The translations under genes were made by a program, and so were the position numbers. This document shows, piece by piece, positions 17,006 to 27,832 of a DNA stretch of 64,000 nt. The notes beneath the pieces were generated by a model that made no database searches, was not told the DNA's origin, and saw nothing but the letters and a program-made list of their open reading frames with translations. How positions within the stretch are numbered: position 1 is the first letter of the stretch; every line of letters starts with the position of its first letter. Source of the stretch: Photobacterium toruni (GTDB lineage Bacteria; Pseudomonadota; Gammaproteobacteria; Enterobacterales; Vibrionaceae). The DNA lies in assembly GCF_024529955.1 (NCBI RefSeq), contig NZ_AP024854.1, forward strand, positions 558,001 to 622,000. Reading direction: 5' to 3'.

Positions 17006-20000
17006 GTGTTCACTGTCTATCATTCAAATCAGCTCGATCTACTTAAATCCTTATTAGTGGAATTGATTCGCTTACAGCCATTAGCTAATCCATTTGAAAA
17101 AGAGCAAATTCTGGTACAAAGTCCAGGCATGTCACAATGGTTAAAAATGGAATTGGCGACCTCGTTTGGCGTGGCTGCAAATATAGAATTTCCATTACCT
17201 GCGACCTTTATTTGGAAAATGTTTACTCAAATTTTGGCGGATGTACCCGAGCGGAGTGCATTTAACAAAGAAGCGATGACATGGAAATTAATGCAGGTAT
17301 TACCTCAGCAATTTGATCAACCTGAATTTGAACCGTTAAAGCGCTATTTAGACAATGACAGTGATAGCCTTAAGTGTTATCAGCTTTCTGAAAAGATTGC
17401 TGATATCTTTGACCAATATTTGGTGTATCGCCCTGAATGGATTCAACAATGGGAAGCTGGTGAAACGGTTGCTGAGCTTAATGACGAGCATCCGTGGCAA
17501 CCGATCTTATGGCAAGCGCTTTACGATCAAACCTTAGCTTTAGAACAATCGCCGTATCATCGCGCTAATCTATACGATCACTTTATTGAAACGCTTACTA
17601 ATTATTCTGGTAATGAAGGTAAGGCGGCATTACTGGCTGCTGGATTACCACAACGGTTGTTTGTGTTTGGTATTTCATCGTTACCTCCGCGTTATTTAGA
17701 TGCATTAGCCGCGATTGGTGAACATATTGATGTCCATTTAATGTTTACTAACCCGTGTAAATATTATTGGGGTGATATTCGCGACCGTAAGCATCTGGCA
17801 CGTCTAGCAGCAAGACAGCGAGTACAGTTACAAAATATCACTACCGATGATGATCTTGATGCCTTGTTGTCTGTACTTAAAGATAACGACCAAAGTAATT
17901 ATGACGATGATATGCACAATGATGTTGTCGGTAATAGTTTATTGGCATCAATGGGTAAGCTCGGTCGAGATAATATTTATTTGTTATCGGCAATGGAAGT
18001 GAACGAAGTTGATGCGGGTTTTGTTGATATTGAACCTGATACCTTATTGCATGCTATACAAGCAGATATTTTAAACCTTCAAGATCGCCAAGATGACACG
18101 CAACTTGACTCTAGTGAACACAAATTCCCTATTGCGGCGGATGATCAGTCGATCACTATTCACGCTTGTCACAGTCCGATGCGTGAAGTGGAAGTGCTAC
18201 ATGATAAATTGCTGGCGATGTTTGAAACTGATCCCAAGCTAAAGCCGCGTGATGTGATTGTGATGGTGGCTGATATCAATGCTTACAGTGCCGCGATCCA
18301 ATCAGTATTTGGTAATGCGCCGGGTAATCGTTACATTCCGTTCTCTATTTCTGATCGTACTGCTGAGCAAGAAAATCCGATTCTATTGGCATTTTTACGT
18401 TTACTGACTTTACCTGAAAGCCGCTGCCATGCTTCTGAATTATTAGAGTTATTAGAAGTACCAGCAGTGATGGAAAAGTTTGGTTTTGACAGTATTAGTT
18501 TTGAAAAAATCAAACAATGGATTGAAGAAGTTGGTATTCGCTGGGGGCTTGATCAACATACGGCAAGCCAGTTTGATTTACCTGAACAACTGCAAAACAC
18601 ATGGTTATTTGGTATTCAACGAATGCTGCTGGGCTATGCAATGCCACATGATACCGGCTTGTTTGCAGGGATCTCTGCTTATGAGCAAGTACAAGGGTTA
18701 GATGCGGAATTAGCGGGACAGTTAGCCGGATTTATTGATAGTTTAATTGAATATCGTCATGCCTTGGCACAATCACAAACGGTTAATCAATGGGCTGAGT
18801 TATTGCATCAGCTATTGGACGATTTTTTTGTGGTAGAGCTGGAAGGTGAGTTAATTTTAAAATCGATTCGGGATAACTTACAGCGTTTACATCAGCAACT
18901 ACAAGATGCGGGTTATCAAGGGCAGATTACACCCGCAGTATTAACCCAATACTTAAAAGATAAACTCTCTGGTGAGCGTGTTAGTCAACGATTCTTAGCT
19001 GGACAAGTTAACTTCTGTACTTTGATGCCAATGCGCTCTATTCCTTTTAATGTGGTGTGTTTATTAGGAATGAACGATGGCGCTTATCCACGTAATATTG
19101 CTCCTGAAGGGTTCGATCTTATGAATGGTCGCACTAAAGCGGGTGATCGTTCTCGTCGTGATGATGACCGTTATCTGTTTTTAGAAGCATTGTTATCTGC
19201 CCAACAAACATTATATATCAGCTATGTTGGTCGTTCGATTCAAGACAATGCTCCAAAAGTACCCTCCGTATTGGTTAGTGAGCTGGTGGAGTATTGCCAA
19301 CAAGGTTATTGCTGTGTAGGTGATCAATCATTAGCTGTGGATATTTCTGCTGAAAATATCAAACAGCAGTTAATTCAACATCATCCATTAGTGCCGTTTA
19401 GTCCGAGTGCGTTTATTGGAAAACAAGCCAGTTTTGCTATTGAATGGTTACCTGCAGCTAACCGTGATGGGCAGGCAAGTGCGCCATTTCAGCTTAATGC
19501 GTTAATGGCTGAGCCGATGGCTGATGATCACGTGTTAGGCTTAGAGTTGGCTGAATTACAGCGTTTTTGGCGTTTACCTGTACGTTACTTTTTTAACCGT
19601 CGTCTTAAAGTCTATTTTGAATCATCTATGGGCTTATTAGAAGATGATGAACCGTTTGTGCTCAATGGCTTAGAAAGCTATGTGATTAGAGATCAGTTAT
19701 TAGAATTATTATTAGACGCCAAACTCAACAATACGGATCCCGATGTAATTTATAACCAGTTTGCAGCAGAGCAGCGAGCAGCAGGCAATTTACCTGTCGC
19801 TGCATTTGGTGCTCTTGATTTGGCAGCAAGCCGTCAAGCGGTGACTAATTTAACGGCGGTGATTGAGCCATTAATTCATGCCTCATTGGCTGATCAAGAA
19901 GTGACGATCACGGTGCAGGTAGCAGACCATCAAGTGGTTTTACAAGGCTGGCTAAAGAAACGTTATCAGTCTGGATTATTACGTTATCGTACTGGCAAAA

Positions 20001-20467
20001 TTCGCCCACAAGATCTTTTAACTGCTTGGTTTGACCATCTATGTTTGGCTGTGTCAGTGCCTGAAAATCTACAGGTTACTCATGTGATCGGCACGGATAA
20101 GCACCTTGAATTACAGCGTATTGAACCTCAGCAAGCCCTGGCGTATTTGCAGCAACTAATTGAACTGTATTACCAAGGATTAAATCAACCCTTAGCGTAT
20201 TTCCCTCAAACAGCAATGGCGGCAATACAGGCGCATATTGGTCGTGATGGCAGTTGGAAAGATGATACAGATACTGAGCAAAAAGCACTGACGAAAATGG
20301 CTGAATGTTTTAATGATAGCTATTTATTTGCAGGTGAAGGCAGTGATGATTATATCAAACGAGTGTGGTCACAATGGAATAATGATGTAGCACAAGAAGC
20401 TAATCAATTAGCGATGTTAGTGCTGCAAGCTGCGGTGGTGAATAGCAAAGAAATTAAACCAGAATAA
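17006..20467 (+). CDS. recC: Exodeoxyribonuclease V, RecC subunit
   Basis: The 1153-residue RecC subunit of the RecBCD helicase-nuclease, which processes double-strand ends and recognises Chi. It begins VYHSNQLDLLKSLL and continues ILVQSPGMSQWLKMELA and NIEFPLPATFIWKMF, matching E. coli RecC, and is close to its usual length (about 1120). Later blocks include MPMRSIPFNVVCLLGMNDG and DRSRRDDDRYLFLEALLSA. The start codon is GTG. It heads recC-recB-recD; the ptrA protease gene present between recC and recB in E. coli is absent. Confidence 0.96.
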   Translation: MFTVYHSNQLDLLKSLLVELIRLQPLANPFEKEQILVQSPGMSQWLKMELATSFGVAANIEFPLPATFIWKMFTQILADVPERSAFNKEAMTWKLMQVLPQQFDQPEFEPLKRYLDNDSDSLKCYQLSEKIADIFDQYLVYRPEWIQQWEAGETVAELNDEHPWQPILWQALYDQTLALEQSPYHRANLYDHFIETLTNYSGNEGKAALLAAGLPQRLFVFGISSLPPRYLDALAAIGEHIDVHLMFTNPCKYYWGDIRDRKHLARLAARQRVQLQNITTDDDLDALLSVLKDNDQSNYDDDMHNDVVGNSLLASMGKLGRDNIYLLSAMEVNEVDAGFVDIEPDTLLHAIQADILNLQDRQDDTQLDSSEHKFPIAADDQSITIHACHSPMREVEVLHDKLLAMFETDPKLKPRDVIVMVADINAYSAAIQSVFGNAPGNRYIPFSISDRTAEQENPILLAFLRLLTLPESRCHASELLELLEVPAVMEKFGFDSISFEKIKQWIEEVGIRWGLDQHTASQFDLPEQLQNTWLFGIQRMLLGYAMPHDTGLFAGISAYEQVQGLDAELAGQLAGFIDSLIEYRHALAQSQTVNQWAELLHQLLDDFFVVELEGELILKSIRDNLQRLHQQLQDAGYQGQITPAVLTQYLKDKLSGERVSQRFLAGQVNFCTLMPMRSIPFNVVCLLGMNDGAYPRNIAPEGFDLMNGRTKAGDRSRRDDDRYLFLEALLSAQQTLYISYVGRSIQDNAPKVPSVLVSELVEYCQQGYCCVGDQSLAVDISAENIKQQLIQHHPLVPFSPSAFIGKQASFAIEWLPAANRDGQASAPFQLNALMAEPMADDHVLGLELAELQRFWRLPVRYFFNRRLKVYFESSMGLLEDDEPFVLNGLESYVIRDQLLELLLDAKLNNTDPDVIYNQFAAEQRAAGNLPVAAFGALDLAASRQAVTNLTAVIEPLIHASLADQEVTITVQVADHQVVLQGWLKKRYQSGLLRYRTGKIRPQDLLTAWFDHLCLAVSVPENLQVTHVIGTDKHLELQRIEPQQALAYLQQLIELYYQGLNQPLAYFPQTAMAAIQAHIGRDGSWKDDTDTEQKALTKMAECFNDSYLFAGEGSDDYIKRVWSQWNNDVAQEANQLAMLVLQAAVVNSKEIKPE

Positions 20468-20482
20468 GCAGAAATGAAGTAG

Positions 20483-20535
20483 TGTGGCCGCCAGCAAATC
20501 ATTGTTAGTTGTAGGGTGTTCGCTGTGCGGCCACA
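20483..20535 (+). other. Long hairpin in the recC-recB gap
   Basis: TGTGGCCGC at 20483-20491 pairs exactly with GCGGCCACA at 20527-20535, and CAGC/GCTG extends the stem inward across one bulged base. GTTAGTT inside the loop can also pair with AACTAAC at 20571-20577, and CGCCAG with CTGGCG at 20557-20562, giving alternative folds. The whole 284-bp gap 20468-20751 has no convincing gene. No T-run follows, so simple termination is unlikely; an attenuation or structured-leader role before recB is possible. Confidence 0.45.
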
Positions 20536-20751
20536 GGTCCAGAGGTGACCAAGTTTCTGGCGCTGATACTAACTAACCGCTGCAGTACAAACCGTGAGTA
20601 AGTTCTCACATTATAGGAATACAATAGAATATTAGACGCCAATATTTGCTTATAAGTGTTGGGTCACATAATAACGAGCCTGATAGTTGACATTAATAAG
20701 CTTCAGGTTAGTGCTGTTGTTATAGATAGTAACCATGGGATGAGTAACATA

Positions 20752-23700
20752 ATGACGACTGAAGTACTAACAAACATACTGCAACCAATGACGTTTCCAT
20801 TACACGGCACGCGTTTGATCGAAGCATCTGCGGGAACGGGTAAAACATTTACTATTGTTAGCTTATATCTTCGTTTGTTGTTAGGGCACGGTAATAAAGA
20901 TTGCTCCCATAATAAGTCATTAGAGGTAGATCAAATTCTTGTGGTGACTTTCACAGAAGCAGCAACGGCTGAGTTAAGAGATCGTATTCGGAAAGGAATT
21001 AAAGATGCTTATGTTTCTTTTTCGAGAGGACAAAGTGTTGGTCCATTTAAAGATACTATTGATGCGTTATTAAGTGATACCCAAGATCATAAACTAGCAG
21101 CTCGAATCCTTAAAGATGCGGAAAGAAGAATGGATGAAGCGGCTATTTATACTATTCATGGTTTTTGTCAGCGAATGTTGACGCAAAATGCATTTGAATC
21201 CGGTAGTCGGTTTAATAATGAATTTGTAACCGATGAAAGCCAATTGAAAAAGTTAGTGGTTGCGGATTATTGGCGGAGTAATTTTTACCGTTTACCAACA
21301 GCGTTAGCGCATGAAGTTCGTGAAATTTGGTCATCACCCACTGCATTATTAAAAGAAATTGGTAATAGTTTAACGGGGGCGCCATTACGATTATCCGTAG
21401 CGGCCATGACGGAATCGTTAGAACAATTACATCAACAAAATATTGTACGTATTGATGAAGTAAAAGCGTTATGGCGTGAGCATCAAGCAGATCTTGAACC
21501 CCTAATTGCTAATTCTGGGGTGAATAAACGCAGTTACACTAAAAAAAGTTTACCCAATTGGTTAGAGCAAGTCAGTGCATGGGCCGCTCAACCAACGGTG
21601 GGTTATGAACTGCCTGATAATTTAATACGCTTTCATCAGCAAACATTAATTGAAAAAACCGCCAAAGGTGATGCGCCTGAGCATGAGGTTTTTAATGTTA
21701 TTGCTGAACTGTTAGATAATCCGGCTAATTTGCGTGAACCATTATTAGCTCATGCGATTGAGCATTGTCGCCAATTGTTGGCTGATGCTAAAACGCGTAA
21801 AGGGTGGTTATCGTTTGATGACTTACTAACGCAGTTAGGGGCTGCGATCGATAATGATGTTGATGAATTGCTAGCTGGAAAAATACGCGCCCAATATCCG
21901 GTAGCGATGATCGATGAATTCCAAGATACCGATCCACTTCAATACGGTATTTTTAGTGATGTTTATCGCCATCATCCTGAATGTGGATTGTTTATGATTG
22001 GTGATCCTAAACAAGCTATTTATGCATTTCGTGGTGCTGATATTTTTACTTATATTCAAGCTCGTCGCCAAGTCACTGATCACTATACTCTAGCAACAAA
22101 CTGGCGTTCAACGGCGGCGATGATTGCGGCAGTTAATGCGGTATTTCAACAACCACAAAGTCCGTTTATTTACGATCAAGATATTGAATTTTTAGCAGTG
22201 GATCATAGCCCTAAAGCCACTCAACGAAGCTGGTGGTTAAACGGTGAATCTCAGCATGCATTGACGTTTTGGTTACAAGGTAGCCTTGATGGTAAACCGA
22301 TAACCAAGGGTAATTATCAGGCAACAATGGCGGCAGCCACGGCAGCACAAATTCAACATATTCTGACTCTATCACAGCAGCAGCAAGCTTATTTCTTAGA
22401 TAACGATCAACAACATAGTATTGAAGCGGGAAATATCGCAGTGTTAGTACGTACTGGTACTGAAGGGCGATTAGTGCGCGAAGCGTTATCTAAACAAGGT
22501 ATCGCTAGTGTCTATTTATCTAACCGTGATAGTGTTTTTTCAACACCGGAAGCGGCGGATATTCAACGGTTATTACAAGCGGTATTAACCCCAGAAGATG
22601 ATCGTATATTACGTGCCGCGTTGGCGTCAGGGTTGTTTGCTCGTACCGCTCTTGAACTTGATCAACTCAATAATGATGAGAATGAGTGGGAAATTGCGGT
22701 TAATAGCTTTAAGCAATATCGCCAGCAGTGGCAAAAGCGCGGCGTGATGCCAATGTTACGCAGCGTGATGGCTAAAAATAAAATTGCAGAACGATTGTTA
22801 GCTGAAGATGGCGGTGAGCGTCGATTAACAGATTTACTGCATATCGGCGAATTATTACAACAAGAGAGCCAAACGTTAGACAGTGATTATGCACTATTAC
22901 GCTGGTTAGCTGAGCATGTTGCAGAGCCAAACGGTAATGCAGACGATCAAGTAATGCGGTTAGAGTCTGAACGTAACCTAGTTCAGATTGTTACTATTCA
23001 TAAATCGAAAGGTTTGGAATATGACATAGTCTTTATGCCGTTTGTATGTAGCTACCGTGAAGTAGATAGTAAAAGTGAAGTTAAATATCACGATGAGGTT
23101 GATAACATCACAGTGCTTGATATTGGTAAACAAGTAGCAGCAATCGAAAAAGCGGATCAAGAGCGATTAGCCGAAGATTTGCGGTTAATTTATGTGGCAT
23201 TAACCCGTGCTGTTTATGGCTGTTATGTTGGTATGGCTCCGATTCGTAATGGACGCAGTGTTAAAGAGCCAACGGGATTACATCGTTCAGCGATGGGACA
23301 TTTAGTGCAAAATGGTGAGGCTGGTAGTGTGGCGGCATTGGAACTCGCATTAGCCAAGCTTTGTGAGGCACAAGGCGCAATTACAGTGACCGAGCCGCCA
23401 CAACTTACTGACACACAATGGCAACCTCAAGATGAAGTGAGTGAAGCTTTAGTTAAGCGCCCTTTCACTGGCGCATTAGAGCGTAATTGGTGGATGACCA
23501 GTTATTCTAATCTTGTTAAACAAGGGCATCAGAGTGCTCATGACAGTAGTTTAGATTTGCCTGGGTTTGATATTGATTCGGTACAAAATGTAACAGCAGA
23601 CGTTGATGACAACGAGTTAGAATTAGAACCACAATACTCGATTTATACTTTTCCTCGTGGCGCTCGTCCCGGTACATTTTTACATACTGTGTTTGAAGAA

Positions 23701-24363
23701 ATTGATTTTACTGCTGCGGTTGATTGCCCTGAAACAGTTGCAAAATTAACTGAATTGTTGGCATTAGAAAATTATGAATTAGCGTGGTTGCCGGTATTAC
23801 AGCAGCTAATTCAGAATGTATTAACTTGCGCCCTTGATGGTGATGCGTTGCGATTAGCCGATAAGGGAGCGTCACAACGATTAACGGAAATGGAATTTTT
23901 ATTGCCGATTGAAATTTTACAAGCGGTGGCATTAAACAAGGTGATTGCTAAGCATGATCCGTTGTCAGCTAAAGCCGGTGAGCTAGGCTTTGCAACCGTC
24001 AGTGGTATGCTAAAAGGTTTTATCGATTTAGTGTTTGAACACCAAGGTAAGTATTACGTTTTAGACTGGAAATCAAATTATCTCGGTGATGATCCGCAAG
24101 TATATCGTGGTGAGCAACTGCAAACGGCGATGCGTGAACATCGCTATGATTTGCAGTATCAAATCTATGCGTTAGCACTACAACGTTTTTTGCGTAGTCG
24201 CATACCTAACTATAGCTATGAAACCCATTTTGGTGGCGTATATTATTTATTTTTGCGAGGCATTCAGGCGGGGAGTGATAGTGGTATTTTTTACGCGCGT
24301 CCAAGTGAACAATTACTTGATGAATTGGATTTACTCATGAAAGGAGCGCTACCCCATGCTTAA
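20752..24363 (+). CDS. recB: Exodeoxyribonuclease V, RecB subunit
   Basis: The 3'-5' helicase and nuclease subunit of RecBCD. With the start at 20752 it has 1203 residues, near the usual 1180. The UvrD-type Walker A is ASAGTGKT at about 25-32, and other helicase motifs include VAMIDEFQDTDP, GDPKQAIYAFRGAD and TIHKSKGLEY. The C-terminal nuclease site is LDWKSNYLG at about 1104. The open frame extends to 20656, but upstream residues have no family similarity; ATG 20740 is an alternative start. The stop overlaps recD by 8 bp, indicating translational coupling. Confidence 0.96.
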   Translation: MTTEVLTNILQPMTFPLHGTRLIEASAGTGKTFTIVSLYLRLLLGHGNKDCSHNKSLEVDQILVVTFTEAATAELRDRIRKGIKDAYVSFSRGQSVGPFKDTIDALLSDTQDHKLAARILKDAERRMDEAAIYTIHGFCQRMLTQNAFESGSRFNNEFVTDESQLKKLVVADYWRSNFYRLPTALAHEVREIWSSPTALLKEIGNSLTGAPLRLSVAAMTESLEQLHQQNIVRIDEVKALWREHQADLEPLIANSGVNKRSYTKKSLPNWLEQVSAWAAQPTVGYELPDNLIRFHQQTLIEKTAKGDAPEHEVFNVIAELLDNPANLREPLLAHAIEHCRQLLADAKTRKGWLSFDDLLTQLGAAIDNDVDELLAGKIRAQYPVAMIDEFQDTDPLQYGIFSDVYRHHPECGLFMIGDPKQAIYAFRGADIFTYIQARRQVTDHYTLATNWRSTAAMIAAVNAVFQQPQSPFIYDQDIEFLAVDHSPKATQRSWWLNGESQHALTFWLQGSLDGKPITKGNYQATMAAATAAQIQHILTLSQQQQAYFLDNDQQHSIEAGNIAVLVRTGTEGRLVREALSKQGIASVYLSNRDSVFSTPEAADIQRLLQAVLTPEDDRILRAALASGLFARTALELDQLNNDENEWEIAVNSFKQYRQQWQKRGVMPMLRSVMAKNKIAERLLAEDGGERRLTDLLHIGELLQQESQTLDSDYALLRWLAEHVAEPNGNADDQVMRLESERNLVQIVTIHKSKGLEYDIVFMPFVCSYREVDSKSEVKYHDEVDNITVLDIGKQVAAIEKADQERLAEDLRLIYVALTRAVYGCYVGMAPIRNGRSVKEPTGLHRSAMGHLVQNGEAGSVAALELALAKLCEAQGAITVTEPPQLTDTQWQPQDEVSEALVKRPFTGALERNWWMTSYSNLVKQGHQSAHDSSLDLPGFDIDSVQNVTADVDDNELELEPQYSIYTFPRGARPGTFLHTVFEEIDFTAAVDCPETVAKLTELLALENYELAWLPVLQQLIQNVLTCALDGDALRLADKGASQRLTEMEFLLPIEILQAVALNKVIAKHDPLSAKAGELGFATVSGMLKGFIDLVFEHQGKYYVLDWKSNYLGDDPQVYRGEQLQTAMREHRYDLQYQIYALALQRFLRSRIPNYSYETHFGGVYYLFLRGIQAGSDSGIFYARPSEQLLDELDLLMKGALPHA

Positions 24364-26431
24364 GCGTTTACAAACCCTGACTAAACAAGGTGGCTTACGT
24401 CAGCTTGATTACCAATTTGCTAAATTTGTGGCGCTGCATAGTCCTCAATCGCAACAAGATCTAGCGGCACTGATGGCTGCACTTGTTAGTTATGAATTAG
24501 GTAAAGGCCATGTGTGCGTTCAGCTTGAACTCGTGCGTGCACAACATTTATTTGGTTTACCAACTCGACTATCAGTAGCGTTAATTGACGGTTTACCTGA
24601 GCCGAGTCAATGGGCGCAATTATTATCACAGTTTGACGTGGTGACGAATGTGCAATCACAAGGGTTACAAGCAAGCCCATTAGTGTTTGATCATGGTCGA
24701 TTATACCTCAATCGTTATTGGCAATTTGAACAAACGGTTGCAAAACGGATTGTGGATATGGCAACCAATCAGGGGCAAGTCATCCATGATACTCAGTGGC
24801 AGGGTGAACAACTGGGTTTGATGCATCAAGCGTTGAATGCCTTATTTCAGCCAAGTTATGGTTATTTATATCATGCGCTACAAGGCGTAACAGACCGTCA
24901 ACATCGCCAACAAATAACCTGTGATTTTTTGAATATAGTAAAACCACAGCAACTTGATTGGGCTGCGATTGATAATGTATTACAACATGCGCAGCAAATA
25001 ACAGATTTACAACCATTAGACAGTCTAGTGCCAACGACGAGTTGTTTAAATTGGCAAAAAGTGGCAGCAGCAATGGCGTTAACTCGCCAGTTTGCGGTGA
25101 TCTCAGGTGGTCCCGGTACGGGTAAAACGACCACGGTGGCTAAATTGTTAGCTGCATTAGTGATGCAAGCTAATGGCGAACATAAACCGAATATTATGCT
25201 GGTGGCACCCACGGGTAAAGCCGCAGCTCGATTAACAGAATCGATTGGTTCAGCCATTAAATCATTAGCTGTACCGCAGGCGATTAAAGATTTAATTCCA
25301 ACACAATCTAGTACATTACATCGTTTATTAGGCTCGATTCCCAATAAAGTAGAGTTTCGGCATAGTAAAGATAATCCACTTCACCTTGATGTGTTAGTGG
25401 TTGATGAAGCATCAATGGTTGATTTACCAATGATGGCGCGATTATTAGAAGCGATGCCACAAGGCGCTAAATTAATTTTATTGGGTGATCGAGATCAATT
25501 AGCGTCAGTTGAAGCTGGTGCTGTGCTGGGTGATATTTGTTCTTTTGCAAATCAAGGCTACAGTGCACAACAAGGACAGTTATTAAGTCAGTTAACAGGG
25601 TTTGATCTGCACTCTAATAATATTGGTTTAAGTGTGGTGACCGATTGTTTATGTATGCTGCAAAAAAGTTATCGCTTCCATGCTTTATCTGGTATTGGTC
25701 AGTTAGCTCAAGCGATAAACCAAGGCAAACCAGCACTGGTAAATAAAGTATGGCAACAAGGGTTTAAAGATATTCACCATTATCCATTAGGTAGCGAAAC
25801 CTATGTCTCGATGATTAACCAAGTGGTGACGTTTTATCTTGATTATATCGATGCGATAAAAGCGAATAAAACACCTGCCGAGGTATTAAAAGCATTTTCA
25901 AATGTACGATTGTTATGTGCATTACGAGAAGGGGATTTTGGTGTTGTAGGTTTAAATCAACGGATTGAAAAAGAGTTAACGCATCGTGGTCGTATTTCAC
26001 CAAATGATGAGACATGGTATGTCGGTCGTCCAATTATGATCACCCGTAATGATCACGCATTAGGGTTATTTAACGGTGATATTGGCATGACGATGTTAGA
26101 GCCAGAAATAGATCCTGATAGTGGACGACGTCGATTACGGGTTTATTTTGAAATGCCTGATGGTACGATTCGCGGTATTTTACCTAGTCGTATTCCTGAG
26201 CATGAGGTGGTGTATGCGATGACGATCCATAAATCACAGGGGTCAGAATTTGCTGATACAGTAATAGTGTTACCTTCGGAATACACACCTATTTTAACCC
26301 GTGAATTAATTTATACCGGTATTACACGTGCTAAGTCGCGGTTATATCTCTATGCACCTATGGATATTATTACTAAAAGCGTGCAAGTACGGACAGAACG
26401 AGCCAGTGGTTTAGCTCAGTTATTAGTATAA
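24356..26431 (+). CDS. recD: Exodeoxyribonuclease V, RecD subunit
   Basis: The 5'-3' SF1B helicase subunit of RecBCD, 691 residues (E. coli 608). Walker A is SGGPGTGKTTT at about 247-257, Walker B VVDEASMVDLPMM, and later motifs are LLGDRDQLASVEAGAV and the C-terminal MTIHKSQGSEF. The ATG lies inside the last codons of recB, with AAAGGAG just upstream. The extra length is spread through the N-terminal part and linkers rather than an added domain. Confidence 0.95.
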   Translation: MLKRLQTLTKQGGLRQLDYQFAKFVALHSPQSQQDLAALMAALVSYELGKGHVCVQLELVRAQHLFGLPTRLSVALIDGLPEPSQWAQLLSQFDVVTNVQSQGLQASPLVFDHGRLYLNRYWQFEQTVAKRIVDMATNQGQVIHDTQWQGEQLGLMHQALNALFQPSYGYLYHALQGVTDRQHRQQITCDFLNIVKPQQLDWAAIDNVLQHAQQITDLQPLDSLVPTTSCLNWQKVAAAMALTRQFAVISGGPGTGKTTTVAKLLAALVMQANGEHKPNIMLVAPTGKAAARLTESIGSAIKSLAVPQAIKDLIPTQSSTLHRLLGSIPNKVEFRHSKDNPLHLDVLVVDEASMVDLPMMARLLEAMPQGAKLILLGDRDQLASVEAGAVLGDICSFANQGYSAQQGQLLSQLTGFDLHSNNIGLSVVTDCLCMLQKSYRFHALSGIGQLAQAINQGKPALVNKVWQQGFKDIHHYPLGSETYVSMINQVVTFYLDYIDAIKANKTPAEVLKAFSNVRLLCALREGDFGVVGLNQRIEKELTHRGRISPNDETWYVGRPIMITRNDHALGLFNGDIGMTMLEPEIDPDSGRRRLRVYFEMPDGTIRGILPSRIPEHEVVYAMTIHKSQGSEFADTVIVLPSEYTPILTRELIYTGITRAKSRLYLYAPMDIITKSVQVRTERASGLAQLLV

Positions 26432-26457
26432 TCTTGTTAGTAATGATCATCGCTACC

Positions 26458-26481
26458 AATGCCAGCATTCGTGCTGGCATT
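26458..26481. terminator. Hairpin between convergent recD and argA
   Basis: AATGCCAGCA / TGCTGGCATT closes a TTCG loop in the 75-bp gap between the convergent genes. The stem is stable, but neither side has a strong T-run, so termination efficiency is uncertain. Confidence 0.5.
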
Positions 26482-26506
26482 GTGTCATAGCGGTATCGTT
26501 ATTTAT

Positions 26507-27832
26507 TTAACGGGTAGGCATTATCAGTATTTTAGAACGACGTTGATAGTTGTAGAGATCTTTTTTTATCAATGGTAGTTGGTCAATATCACATTCATAA
26601 AATCCTTGTTCACGAAACCAATGCACACTACGGGTGGTGAGAACAAAGATATTATCAAGATCTGCTTCTCGTGCTTGTTGGCATAGTTTATTGAGCAATA
26701 ATACTCCACGATCCCCATCTCTAAAGTCAGGATGAATAGCCACACAAGCCATCTCTGCCATTTTTTCATCAGAATACGGATAGAGTGCAGCACAACCAAT
26801 AATAAGGTTATCAAGTTCAATCACACTAAAAAGAGTAATTTCACGTTCAAGTTGTTCTCGTGAACGGCGTACTAAAATTCCGTCTTTTTCTAATGGCTGA
26901 ATTAAATCTAAAATGCCCCCGATATCGTTAATATTGGCTCGGCGAATCTTTTCTGCACTCGACATTACAATTTGAGTGCCAATACCATCTAATGAAAATA
27001 GTTCCTGAATTAATGCGCCATCTTGTTTATAGCTTAGTAAATGGCTACGTGGTACACCGGCACGACAAGCTGTAATTGCGCCCCGCAGGAAACGACCAGT
27101 GCCACTTTGTTGATCATCGTTATCAATAAGCTGCTGCAGTACTTGTTCGGCTTCAAAGGGCAATAATTCTGAGATGATGTCATTATTATCAACAACTCCT
27201 TGCTCTGAACAAAAGCCAATCAGTTTATCTGCTTGTAAGCGAATGGCAACCTGAGTGGCGATTTCTTCTGAGGTGAGGTTAAAACATTCACCAGTGACAG
27301 AGCTGGCAATAGGGCCGAGTAATACAATTGAACCTTGTTCTAATTGATTGGTGATGGCTGTGCTATTAATACGACGGATTTTACCGCTGTGACAAAAATC
27401 AATACCGTCATCAATACCTAGTGGCTGCGCAATAATAAAGTTACCGCTAATGACATTGATTTGTGATCCTGCCATGGGGGTGTTATTTAGCCCCATTGAA
27501 AACCGGGCGGTAATATCAAGCTGTAGTTGTCCTGCTGCTTGTTTGGCCATTTCTAAACTGTGTGTGTCAGTGATTCTTATCCCTTTGTGGTAAGGGCTAT
27601 CATAATGTTGTTGCTCTAATAGGGTGGTGATTTGTGGTCGAGCGCCATACACCATCACAATGTGAATACCTAAGCTGTGCAGCAAAGCTATATCGCTAAC
27701 AATGTTAGCAAAGTTAGGATCAGCAATGGCTTCACCTCCGACCATGATCACCATTGTTTTACCGACATGGGCATTTAAGTAAGGGGCTGATTGGCGAAAT
27801 CCTTTTACCAAAGGAGTCTTACGTGTATTCAC
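26507..27832 (-). CDS. argA: N-acetylglutamate synthase
   Basis: Catalyses the first step of arginine biosynthesis, acetyl-CoA plus glutamate to N-acetylglutamate. The 441-residue chain has an amino-acid-kinase-like domain (about 20-285; [36 protein letters not shown]), which binds the feedback inhibitor arginine in this family, and a GNAT acetyltransferase domain (about 295-441; [37 protein letters not shown]). Start codon GTG. In E. coli argA is also next to recD but co-directional with it; here it is convergent. I could not identify a convincing pair of ArgR boxes upstream. Confidence 0.95.
   Translation of the reverse strand: MNTRKTPLVKGFRQSAPYLNAHVGKTMVIMVGGEAIADPNFANIVSDIALLHSLGIHIVMVYGARPQITTLLEQQHYDSPYHKGIRITDTHSLEMAKQAAGQLQLDITARFSMGLNNTPMAGSQINVISGNFIIAQPLGIDDGIDFCHSGKIRRINSTAITNQLEQGSIVLLGPIASSVTGECFNLTSEEIATQVAIRLQADKLIGFCSEQGVVDNNDIISELLPFEAEQVLQQLIDNDDQQSGTGRFLRGAITACRAGVPRSHLLSYKQDGALIQELFSLDGIGTQIVMSSAEKIRRANINDIGGILDLIQPLEKDGILVRRSREQLEREITLFSVIELDNLIIGCAALYPYSDEKMAEMACVAIHPDFRDGDRGVLLLNKLCQQAREADLDNIFVLTTRSVHWFREQGFYECDIDQLPLIKKDLYNYQRRSKILIMPTR

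Noticed and set aside
20656-20751. N-terminal extension of recB
   Set aside because: The extra residues match nothing in RecB, which normally begins shortly before the GTRLIEASAGTGKT block.
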